Source of the DNA: Desulfatibacillum aliphaticivorans DSM 15576
GTDB taxonomy: Bacteria; Desulfobacterota; Desulfobacteria; Desulfobacterales; Desulfatibacillaceae
Assembly: GCF_000429905.1 (NCBI RefSeq)
Contig: NZ_AUCT01000006.1
Coordinates: forward strand, 62,001-126,000
DNA length: 64,000 nt
Direction of reading: 5' to 3'
Part shown: positions 23,639 to 31,049 of the stretch, piece by piece
Numbering within the stretch: position 1 is the stretch's first letter
Layout of the letters: each line of letters starts with the position of its first letter
Made by a program: the position numbers and the translations under genes
Notes under the pieces: generated by a model
What the model saw: only the letters and a program-made list of their open reading frames with translations
The model's database searches: none
Told to the model about the DNA's origin: nothing

Positions 23639-26074
23639 TTATTTCTCCTCGTCTTTTTCAGCCAGCCGCTGGGCGCCGATCAACTTTTCTCCCGGCTCCA
23701 TGCCCATGAGGCGCACGCCCATGGTGTTCCTGCTGATCACCGAGATGTCCCCCATGGGCATACGGATAATCTTACCCGCATCGGTCATGAGCATCAGGTC
23801 ATCGTCGTTGGAGACGACCAGGATGGAAACCACGGCCCCGTTCCTCTCGTGGGTGCGGATGGTGATCACGCCCTTGCCGCCGCGCTTCTGCAGCGGGTAT
23901 TCGTCCAGGGACGTGCGCTTTCCGAATCCGTTTTCCGTGCACGAGAACAGGGTTTTGCCGTGAGTCAGCACTTCCATGCCCACAAGGTGGTCTCCGGCGG
24001 CGAGGGTCATGCCCTTGACGCCCCGGGAAACGCGGCCCATGGCCCGCACGTCCGATTCGTGGAAACGAATGGACTTGCCGAAGGCGGAGCCCAAAAATAC
24101 GTTTTGGGTGCCGTCGCTTATGCGGGCTGCGATGAGCTGGTCTCCTTCACCGAGGCTCAGGGCGATGATTCCGTTGGACCTGGGATTGCTGTACGCCAGA
24201 AGATCGGTCTTTTTGATGATGCCGTCTTTGGTGGCCATGATAATGTTGTATCCCGGCTCGAACTCTTTCACGTCCAGCACGGTGGCCAATTGCTCGTCAG
24301 GAGCAAGATTGAGCAGGTTGGATATGAACTTGCCCTTGGCGGCCCTTCCGGCCTGGGGAATTTCGTAGACCTTTCTCCAGTACACCCTGCCCAGGTTGGT
24401 GAAAAAGAGCAGGGTGTGATGGGTGGAAGCCACGAAAAGACGGGAGACGAAGTCTTCATCCCCGGTGCCCATGCCAATCTTGCCTTTGCCGCCGCGGCGC
24501 TGGCTGTGGTACAGGGTCAGGGGATTGCGCTTGATGTAGCCGCGATGGGAGATGGTCACCACCATGTCTTCTTCCACGATCATGTCTTCGATGGTGATTT
24601 CCCCTTCGTCGTCCACGATTTCCGTCCGCCGTTCGTCCACGTATTCGGTTCTGACTTCCAGCAATTCGTCTCGAACGATCTCCAGCACCAGTTGGTCGCT
24701 TGCCAGGATTTCCTTGTACCGGGCGATGGCTTTGATCAATTCCCGATACTCTTCCTCCACCTTTTCGATTTCCAGGCCGGTGAGCTTTTGCAGGCGCATG
24801 TCCAAAATGGCCTGGGCCTGAATCTGGGTGAGGTCAAATCTGGCCATGAGGCCTTCCCGGGCTTCCAAAGGCGTGCTGCTGGCCCGGATGAGCTTCACCA
24901 CCTCGTCCAGATTATCGATGGCTATCTTGTAGCCTTCCAAAATATGTGCACGGGCTTCGGCTTTGGCAAGCTCATATTTGGTCCGGCGGATCACCACCAC
25001 CTTCCGGTGGGCGATGAAGTACTGGAGCGTTTCTTTGAGATTGAGCAGCTCGGGCCTGTTATTGACGATGGAAAGCAGGATGATGCCGAAGGAGTTTTCC
25101 AACTGGGTGTGCTTGTAGAGCTTGTTGATGATGATGGATGCCATCTCATCTTTTTTCAAGCCCATGGCAATGCGCATACCCTCCCGGTCGGACTCGTCCC
25201 GCACAAAGGCCAGGCCTTCTATCACCTTGTCCTTCATGAGGTGGGCGATTTTTTCAATCACCCTGGCTTTGTTCACCTGGTAGGGCAGCTCCGTCACCAC
25301 CAAGGTTTCCTTGCCGGTGCGGTTGTCCTTTTCCACCATGATGCGGGCGCGAATCTTGATGATGCCCCGGCCCGTGGAATAAGCGCTGTGAATGCCGGCC
25401 CTGCCGTAGATAATGCCGCCCGTGGGAAAATCCGGCCCGGGAACATATTGGAGCAGCTCCTCAGGCATCAGCTTGGGATTTTCTATGAGCGCGCACAGGG
25501 CGTCCGTGATCTCCCCCAGGTTGTGGGGCGGAATATTGGTGGCCATGCCAACCGCGATGCCGGCCGAGCCGTTCACCAACAGGTTGGGAATCCGCGTGGG
25601 CAGGACCGTGGGTTCTTGTATGGTTTCATCGTAATTGGGGATGAAATCCACGGTTTCCTTGTCCAGATCCTCCAAAATGGCGTGGGCCATCTTTTGCATC
25701 CGGACTTCCGTATAACGCATGGCGGCTGCAGGGTCTCCGTCAATGGACCCGAAGTTGCCCTGGCCGTCAACCAGTGGATAGCGCAGGGAAAAATCCTGGG
25801 CCATACGCACCATGGTATCGTATATCGCCGCATCGCCGTGGGGGTGATACTTACCCATGACGTCGCCGACGACGCGGGCGGATTTCTTATACGGCTTGTT
25901 ATAATCGTTTTTTAGTTCATGCATGGTGAAAAGCACACGCCGATGAACCGGTTTTAGGCCGTCCCGCACGTCCGGCAGGGCGCGGCCTATAATCACGCTC
26001 ATGGCGTAATCGAGATACGATTTTTTCATCTCGCTCTCGATGCTTATTTCGAGCATGTTTTCTCCCAAATCCAT
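23639..26074 (-). CDS. gyrA: DNA gyrase subunit A
   Basis: Type II topoisomerase subunit that cuts and rejoins DNA to introduce negative supercoils with GyrB. At 811 residues it is on the short side, with a compact C-terminal pinwheel and no long acidic tail. The breakage-reunion Tyr is Tyr121 (AAAMRYTEV). The GyrA box QRRGGKG is present, which supports gyrase over topoisomerase IV. In the quinolone-resistance-determining region the position equivalent to E. coli Ser83 is Ala82 (HPHGDAAIYD), while the Asp87 equivalent (Asp86) is kept. AGGAG five bases before ATG 26074 sets the start. gyrB is not in the window. Confidence 0.96.
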   Translation of the reverse strand: MDLGENMLEISIESEMKKSYLDYAMSVIIGRALPDVRDGLKPVHRRVLFTMHELKNDYNKPYKKSARVVGDVMGKYHPHGDAAIYDTMVRMAQDFSLRYPLVDGQGNFGSIDGDPAAAMRYTEVRMQKMAHAILEDLDKETVDFIPNYDETIQEPTVLPTRIPNLLVNGSAGIAVGMATNIPPHNLGEITDALCALIENPKLMPEELLQYVPGPDFPTGGIIYGRAGIHSAYSTGRGIIKIRARIMVEKDNRTGKETLVVTELPYQVNKARVIEKIAHLMKDKVIEGLAFVRDESDREGMRIAMGLKKDEMASIIINKLYKHTQLENSFGIILLSIVNNRPELLNLKETLQYFIAHRKVVVIRRTKYELAKAEARAHILEGYKIAIDNLDEVVKLIRASSTPLEAREGLMARFDLTQIQAQAILDMRLQKLTGLEIEKVEEEYRELIKAIARYKEILASDQLVLEIVRDELLEVRTEYVDERRTEIVDDEGEITIEDMIVEEDMVVTISHRGYIKRNPLTLYHSQRRGGKGKIGMGTGDEDFVSRLFVASTHHTLLFFTNLGRVYWRKVYEIPQAGRAAKGKFISNLLNLAPDEQLATVLDVKEFEPGYNIIMATKDGIIKKTDLLAYSNPRSNGIIALSLGEGDQLIAARISDGTQNVFLGSAFGKSIRFHESDVRAMGRVSRGVKGMTLAAGDHLVGMEVLTHGKTLFSCTENGFGKRTSLDEYPLQKRGGKGVITIRTHERNGAVVSILVVSNDDDLMLMTDAGKIIRMPMGDISVISRNTMGVRLMGMEPGEKLIGAQRLAEKDEEK

Positions 26075-26110
26075 GGTTACTCCTGTAAGTGGAAAGATTG
26101 TCTCGACAAG

Positions 26111-26142
26111 AGAGGCCGGAAGGATTTTCCGGCCTCTTTTTT
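26111..26142 (+). terminator. Hairpin with T-run upstream of gyrA
   Basis: Eleven-bp stem AGAGGCCGGAA / TTCCGGCCTCT with a five-base loop. The T-run (26136-26142) is on the plus strand, where no gene ends. On the minus strand it falls in the gyrA leader or promoter area. It may insulate gyrA from antisense reading or be a leader structure. Confidence 0.5.
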
Positions 26143-26745
26143 AGACCTGATTCCTGTACGAGGAAATATATACTTTTAGTCGACAAATCCACGATAGTCA
26201 AGGCTTTTAAGGGATTTTCGCCATGAAAGAACTGCTTCATAACGGCCGGTATTTTTTGGGTTTTCAGGGGCTTCATCAGACCTTGCATTTAGGTTTTTTC
26301 AATGGTTCGTCTTGGGATGGATCAGCCGAATTTTTATCTCCCCGGATAATATTTGAGCGAGTCGCTAAACAATCCCAAAAAGCATAGGATTTCGGCGCCA
26401 AGCGGCGTCACGGCTTGTCCTGTATACTTATTTGGGTAGCCCCGCAGAGCAGTATCCTGCCGGGGTTGCGTAGCAACAAAAGGCGCGCCCCCAAAAGAAA
26501 TTGGAAACCTGGAACGCCTGGCGGGCGTATGGCCCCGGGGGAAGTTTTTTGTTGGCTTTAAATAACGCCGTCTTCCGCCCCAACTCATTGGTTTTAAATG
26601 ACCAACGAGGCCGCACCTTTTGTCCTGACGGACCCAGGCAAAAACTGCCTTGCCTGGGCCACCCTAGCATGGTGCGCATAAATCGGAATGTAGTGACAGG
26701 CCCCCGGCACCTGCTATTTCTGGCATTGCATGCTACGTCAGGGCT
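26143..26745. other. Gene-free stretch holding a TIR-bounded repeat
   Basis: Six hundred bases between gyrA and the AI-2E transporter gene. The middle (26434-26668) is a repeat element related to copies near 48.8 and 56.3 kb. The flanks hold no supported gene. Short open frames here on both strands are repeat-derived and lack ribosome binding sites. Confidence 0.6.
26434..26668. repeat. Dispersed TIR element, copy A (about 235 bp)
   Basis: Begins GGGTAGCCC (26434-26442) and ends with the inverted GGGCCACCC (26656-26664), MITE-like. Each end carries a pair of hairpins. At the left, CCCCG-CAG..CTG-C-CGGGG, then GTTGC-GTA-GCAAC (26465-26477), followed by AAAAGGCGCGCC. At the right, read on the minus strand, CCCAGGCAA..TTGCCTGGG, then GTCC-GTCA-GGAC, followed by AAAAGGTGCGGCC. 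The interior segment resembles copy C (56328-56430), including GGCGGGCGTATGG versus GGCGGACGTATGG. No transposase inside, so it would be non-autonomous. Confidence 0.6.
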
Positions 26746-27816
26746 TTATGCTTCCACAATGGCTTTGTAGCTGGCGCGGTAGATGTCGGCCAGGGTGAGG
26801 AAGAAGGTGACGATGAGGGGGCCGTAGATGACGCCCAGGATGCCGAAGATTTTCAGGCCGCCCATGATGGCCAAAAAGACCAGCAGGGGGTGCATCTGGA
26901 CCCTGTCTCCCACAAGCTTGGGTTTGATGACGTATTCCACGGAAAAGGACAGAATCGAGTAAAAGATAATGAAGAATACGCCCGTGGCGATTTTTCCTTG
27001 GATAAACATAATGATCGCCGCAGGCAGGAAGACCACGCCGATTCCCACAATGGGCAAAAAGGCCAGGATGCCCATGACCACGCCCCATAAAAACGGAGAG
27101 GGCAGGCCGAACAGGGCGAAAACCGCGCCGCCCAATATCCCCTGGGCCAATCCGCACACGCCGTTGCCCAAAATGACGGCGCCGGACATATCCTTGAATT
27201 TGGCCACCAGCTTCTCGTCCTGATCCTGGGGCAGGGGGGACATGTCCACCAAATAGTCCACCAGCTTGCCGCCGTCTATCAATATAAAGAATATTATCAG
27301 GACCATAAAGAGGAAGTTAAGCACAAAGTTGAGAACATTGGATACGACGGCCTTGCCGGAGTCCAGGAGAAATCCGCCCACAAACTGGCCGATCTGGGAG
27401 GCGGCTTGCGTGATTTCTGCGCCGGAAATCACAATCCCGTAATCGTCTATGTGCTGGTTGATGGTCTCAAGCAGGGTGCTGTTGTTGATGAACGTCCTGA
27501 TCTGGTCCGGCAGGGCGGCTTTGTTGACCATGTCGAGAAAGCCCACGGCTTCGGACACCACAATGCCCGCAAAAAGCAGGGTGGGGATGAACAGCACCAG
27601 GAAAATGATAACGCAGGTCAGGCCGGAGGCGGCGCCCGGCTTCATTTTTTTGAGCAAAAGGCGATAAATGGGGGTAAACACGCCTGTGACCACGAAGGCC
27701 AGCACCAGGATGGAGAAAAAGGGCCTGAGCAGCCACCCCATGAATCCTATGGAAATGATGTACAGGGCCAGGAAAAAAATGAGTATCATCTGGTGGCTTT
27801 TCCGGTCCTGTTCCAT
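26746..27816 (-). CDS. AI-2E family membrane transporter
   Basis: Inner-membrane protein of the AI-2E/PerM (UPF0118) family with eight predicted membrane helices in 356 residues. Family members export small molecules (autoinducer-2, or act as Na+/H+ antiporters), so the substrate is not assignable. Family marks include the long periplasmic loop between helices 3 and 4 and the conserved C-terminal GVIYGPLIVTFFLTLADIYR; the PFLWGVVMGILAFLPIVGIG motif marks the later core. Start at 27816 follows AAAGGA within the end of the upstream MORN-type gene, four bases away, so the two form an operon. Confidence 0.88.
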   Translation of the reverse strand: MEQDRKSHQMILIFFLALYIISIGFMGWLLRPFFSILVLAFVVTGVFTPIYRLLLKKMKPGAASGLTCVIIFLVLFIPTLLFAGIVVSEAVGFLDMVNKAALPDQIRTFINNSTLLETINQHIDDYGIVISGAEITQAASQIGQFVGGFLLDSGKAVVSNVLNFVLNFLFMVLIIFFILIDGGKLVDYLVDMSPLPQDQDEKLVAKFKDMSGAVILGNGVCGLAQGILGGAVFALFGLPSPFLWGVVMGILAFLPIVGIGVVFLPAAIIMFIQGKIATGVFFIIFYSILSFSVEYVIKPKLVGDRVQMHPLLVFLAIMGGLKIFGILGVIYGPLIVTFFLTLADIYRASYKAIVEA

Positions 27817-27820
27817 GGCC

Positions 27821-28534
27821 CTAATCCTTTGGCTTGCCCAATCCGATGTCCGGGCGGGTTATGCTGTCATGATACGCGGTCGCCAGGACCACGCCAATGG
27901 AAATAAGCGCCGCCCCCACAAGGCTGACCGGAATGGCGATCAATCCCATTTTAGGCTTTAACAGGGCGTAGCCGGGCAGAAAAAGCATGAGCCAGACCGT
28001 GCATTGCCAGGGTTCCAGATAGGCGGCGACTTTTTTGCCGACCATCCTCGTCCAGGCGTTTCGCATGCCCATTTTCTGGGCGGTGGCTAAGGCGAAAGAG
28101 GCGTCCCGGTTGCTCATGAGCGGGTAGTAATTCCGGGGCTCCCGGCCCGCCCGGTGCTTTTGGGATTTCACCTCGTTGCCGAACCGGTCCCAGATGGTGG
28201 TGACTCCGGTTTTACGGCCCATATCCCAATGGCTTAGCATGGCTTTTTGGCCGTTGTCGAACCAGTCGTTCCACTCGCCGTGCATCCAACCGTCTTTAAA
28301 GGCGCCTTGGGTGGCTACTTGTCCGTTGGGCCACCATTTGATCCAAAGGCCGACCTGCACGCCGTCTTTGTACTCGCCTTCCATCTGCTTGGCGCCCGAG
28401 CGGTACCAAAAGGTCCACATGCCCTGGCGCAGGCCGTCCTCAATACGCCCTTTGGCGTACTCCCGGCCCGTCTCCCAAAAGCGGAGCGACAGGGGCCAAC
28501 GGATAATTTTTTCGTAAGAATTCATCATAATCAT
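27821..28534 (-). CDS. MORN-type repeat membrane protein
   Basis: A 237-residue protein whose first ~120 residues contain five to six ~22-residue MORN/YwqK-like repeats (RIEDGLRQGMWTFWYRSGAK, EYKDGVQVGLWIKWWPNGQV, AFKDGWMHGEWNDWFDNGQK). Two hydrophobic helices follow near the C-terminus (about 175-220), with a short polar end. MORN repeats commonly bind membranes or other proteins, and COG2849-type proteins are sometimes labelled antitoxins, but nothing here supports a toxin-antitoxin role. Clustered Met codons (MIMM) leave the exact start uncertain; no strong ribosome binding site is seen. It precedes the AI-2E gene and may work with it. Confidence 0.7.
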   Translation of the reverse strand: MIMMNSYEKIIRWPLSLRFWETGREYAKGRIEDGLRQGMWTFWYRSGAKQMEGEYKDGVQVGLWIKWWPNGQVATQGAFKDGWMHGEWNDWFDNGQKAMLSHWDMGRKTGVTTIWDRFGNEVKSQKHRAGREPRNYYPLMSNRDASFALATAQKMGMRNAWTRMVGKKVAAYLEPWQCTVWLMLFLPGYALLKPKMGLIAIPVSLVGAALISIGVVLATAYHDSITRPDIGLGKPKD

Positions 28535-28694
28535 TTGGAATCAATTAGAAGGCAGGCGCTAACGGAAAAATAGCCAAAACAGTCAGTGGCATTTTTCTTT
28601 TACGCCCAATATAAAGGGCAGCAAACCGGCTTCAGGCCATATATGCCGCCCTCAATAAATATCCGAACTGATTCCCGGAAAAAGAATTAAAAGA

Positions 28695-28895
28695 TCAGTG
28701 TTCCAGGTCCGGCGCTTTGGATGCGATGGTCAAAGAAATCGCATACAAGGCGATTTCGTAAGGAACCACCAGGTTGTAGGAATGGCCGGTCGCCCACCAG
28801 ATCAGGCCGCCGCCGATGATCGCCGGAACGCCGGTGAAAATAAGGATGCCGAGTGCCCGGGGCCTGGTCACGCGTTCAAAGAAATTCTTTTTCAT
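28695..28895 (-). CDS. Small two-helix membrane protein
   Basis: A 66-residue protein when started at ATG 28895, chosen over 28925 because AGGAGA lies eight bases upstream. It starts basic (MKKNFFERVTRPRALG) and has two hydrophobic stretches (GILIFTGVPAIIGGGLIWW and LVVPYEIALYAISLTIA). I do not recognise a family. It is downstream of the thiolase gene beyond a hairpin, so it may be read through at a low level or have its own promoter. Confidence 0.6.
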   Translation of the reverse strand: MKKNFFERVTRPRALGILIFTGVPAIIGGGLIWWATGHSYNLVVPYEIALYAISLTIASKAPDLEH

Positions 28896-28927
28896 GCTCT
28901 TTCTCCTGAGTATCAAAAGATTCAAGG

Positions 28928-28950
28928 CCCGGGGCGGCGTGCGCCCCGGG
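28928..28950 (-). terminator. Hairpin terminator after the thiolase gene
   Basis: Perfect nine-bp GC stem CCCGGGGCG / CGCCCCGGG (28928-28936 with 28942-28950). On the minus strand it is followed by CCTTGAATCTTTT, a weak T-run, so leakage into the downstream 66-residue gene is likely. Confidence 0.6.
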
Positions 28951-28963
28951 ATTGTTTTTAGAA

Positions 28964-30250
28964 TTATTTTTCAATAATCATGGCCATGCCCATGCCGCCG
29001 CCGATGCACATGGTGATGAGGCCGGTGTTGTAGCCTTTACGCTCCATGTGATGAATGGCGGTGACCATCTGGCGGGCGCCTGTGCAGCCGATGGGGTGGC
29101 CCAGGGAGATGCCGCTGCCCAGTTCGTTGGGCTTTTCCGTGTCGATGCCCAGTTCGCGCAGGCAGGCGATGGCCTGGGAGGCGAAGGCTTCGTTCACTTC
29201 CAGCATCTGCAAATCGTCAATGCTCATGCCCGTGGCTTTCAGCACCTTGCGGACCGCCGGGATGGGGCCGAGGCCCATGTAGGCCGGGTCCATGCCGGCG
29301 GAGGCGAAGGCCTTGATTTTCGCCAGGGGCTCCAGGCCCAGTTCCTGAGCCTTTTCCGCGCTCATGAGAAGCACGGAGGCGGCGCCGTCGTTGATGCCGG
29401 AGGCGTTGCCGGCCGTGACCGTACCGTCTTTGATGAACGCGGGACGCAGCTTGGCCATTTTCTCCATGCTGGTGTCCATGGGGCGTTCGTCAGTGTCCAC
29501 GACCACTTCCTTACGGCGCTCCATGAAGGAGACCGGGACGATTTCGTCCTTGAACAGGCCTTCGGTGATGGCTTTTCTGGCCCGATTATGGGAAAGCACG
29601 CCCAAGGCGTCCTGTTCTTCGCGGGTGATGCCGTATTTGCTGGCGATGTTCTCGGCGGTGACGCCCATGTGGTAGCCGTAGAAGATTTCGTACAGGCCGT
29701 CCAGGACCATGAGGTCGTCGATTTCGCCTTTGCCGGAGATGGCCATGCGGTATCCCCAACGGGCCAGGGGCAGGGCCATGGGCACGTTGCTCATGCTTTC
29801 CTGGCCGCCGGCCAGGATAACGTCGGCCTGTCCGGTCATGATGGAAGCGGCGCCCAGGGCGATGGCCTTGAGGCCGGAAGCGCAAACCTTGTTTACGGTG
29901 AAAGCCGGGGTTTCCTTGCAGATGCCCGCCTGAACCATTGCCTGGCGAGCCGGATTCTGGCCCTGGCCGGAGGTGAGCACGTTGCCCATGATGACTTCGT
30001 CAATGGCGACGGGCTGGGCGGAGTCGTCCCAATCCATGCCCTTTTCTTCCAGTTCAATGACGCCCTGATCTTTGAGGGCGTCCGGGGCGGCGGAAAGCAT
30101 AGCTTCGCTGACGACCGGCCTGAGGTTGACCCTTTTAAGGGTTTCTTTCATGACCGTGCTTCCCAGTTGAATAACGGGGACGCTTTTCAATACACCGCCA
30201 AAAGATCCGATGGCGGTCCGTGCGCCGCTGACGATTACCGCTTCTTTCAT
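28964..30250 (-). CDS. Acetyl-CoA C-acetyltransferase (thiolase)
   Basis: Condenses two acetyl-CoA or cleaves acetoacetyl-CoA / 3-ketoacyl-CoA. All catalytic elements are present: nucleophile Cys in NKVCASGLKAIALG, the His of GHPIGCTGAR, and the second Cys in TMCIGGGMGMAMI. At 428 residues it exceeds the ~392 norm. The excess is one insertion of about 35 residues between KRVNLRP and IDEVIMGNVL (about residues 45-82). Start 30250 has a perfect AGGAGG eight bases upstream. No other beta-oxidation genes adjoin, so direction (biosynthetic or degradative) is open. In a sulfate reducer it could serve fatty-acid or butyrate oxidation. Confidence 0.92.
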   Translation of the reverse strand: MKEAVIVSGARTAIGSFGGVLKSVPVIQLGSTVMKETLKRVNLRPVVSEAMLSAAPDALKDQGVIELEEKGMDWDDSAQPVAIDEVIMGNVLTSGQGQNPARQAMVQAGICKETPAFTVNKVCASGLKAIALGAASIMTGQADVILAGGQESMSNVPMALPLARWGYRMAISGKGEIDDLMVLDGLYEIFYGYHMGVTAENIASKYGITREEQDALGVLSHNRARKAITEGLFKDEIVPVSFMERRKEVVVDTDERPMDTSMEKMAKLRPAFIKDGTVTAGNASGINDGAASVLLMSAEKAQELGLEPLAKIKAFASAGMDPAYMGLGPIPAVRKVLKATGMSIDDLQMLEVNEAFASQAIACLRELGIDTEKPNELGSGISLGHPIGCTGARQMVTAIHHMERKGYNTGLITMCIGGGMGMAMIIEK

Positions 30251-30600
30251 GTTGACAACCTCCTGGAACCAGCTCGAAAGCCTGGAGCATGGCTGATTAT
30301 TACAAAATTTTTAGAAATTAAACCAAACCTTCACGCCCGGGTACCTGCAGCCTAATAAGGCCGGTCAATTCGGGCGGCTTATTAAATGTTAACGTTTGCC
30401 ATATTTCAGGGCCAAAGGCAAGTTAGAATTCCAGGAATCAAGGCAATAATGGGTGGATTTTGTATTGTTCGATGATGAACGAGGGCTTAGCCAGATGATC
30501 GGCATAGGGGCGATAATCCTGCTAAAAGCGCGAAAGCGCCTTCACACAGGAGCCGTCCGCAAATATTGACAGGATATGATTTGGATGCGGATAAGCGGCC
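30251..30600. other. Gene-free stretch upstream of the thiolase gene
   Basis: About 350 bases between the thiolase gene and a decayed gene. It should hold the thiolase promoter, but I see no convincing hexamer pair and no terminator or gene. Confidence 0.45.
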
Positions 30601-30890
30601 TTATTCCAGGGCTTCCCGCACTTTGGCCGCCAACTCAGCCTTGGTGAATGGTTTGGGCAGAAAATGAACGCCTTCCTCCCAATTTGAGGACCAGAAAGCA
30701 TCCTCCGCAAATTCCAGATACGGGCTTTTTACATTGCGGGCCAGGGTCCGCCTTCCAGATAGCCGATGCGCCATTTGACGCCGTTGTTTGTTTTGGGCGC
30801 CGTCCCGGCCAAGGCCGCGGGCGATGGAAACAGCAAGGCGGAGATCATCAGGACGGCAATTAATCCAGTGGATAGGAGTTTAACTTTTGC
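30601..30890 (-). pseudogene. Remnant of a hybrid sensor kinase (signal/SBP start joined to receiver end)
   Basis: On the minus strand one frame (about 30890-30725) reads as a signal peptide and the start of an ABC-type substrate-binding sensor (KVKLLSTGLIAVLMISALLF, then NGVKWRIGYLEGGPW), without a proper start codon. It stops at once, and a second frame (to TAA at 30601) reads as the last ~40 residues of a response-regulator receiver (VHFLPKPFTKAELAAKVREA, LE at the end), including the conserved Lys-Pro near strand 5. This looks like a large sensor kinase with N-terminal substrate-binding domain and C-terminal receiver from which the middle was deleted. Confidence 0.6.
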
Positions 30891-31049
30891 ATAGCGGCCT
30901 CATGATGACAGGTTGATCCAACCAGCGATATTTTACGGAAAATCCTGCGGACAAGACTATCGAACCGGGCTTATTGACGTCAAACATGCGTCGCAAACAG
31001 ACCGAAAATTATGCAATAAACCTTCCAGAAGGGTTGGTTGGGGCGGGGA

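Noticed and set aside
23534..25915. A 793-codon plus-strand open frame opposite gyrA
   Set aside because: Shadow of gyrA caused by high GC at third positions; the His/Phe/Gly-rich translation has no domain.
26501..26770. An 89-codon plus-strand frame
   Set aside because: Lies inside the TIR repeat, has no ribosome binding site and resembles repeat-derived frames at the other copies.
27821..28534. Toxin-antitoxin label for the MORN-type protein
   Set aside because: YwqK-like names come from annotation habit; no toxin neighbour is present.
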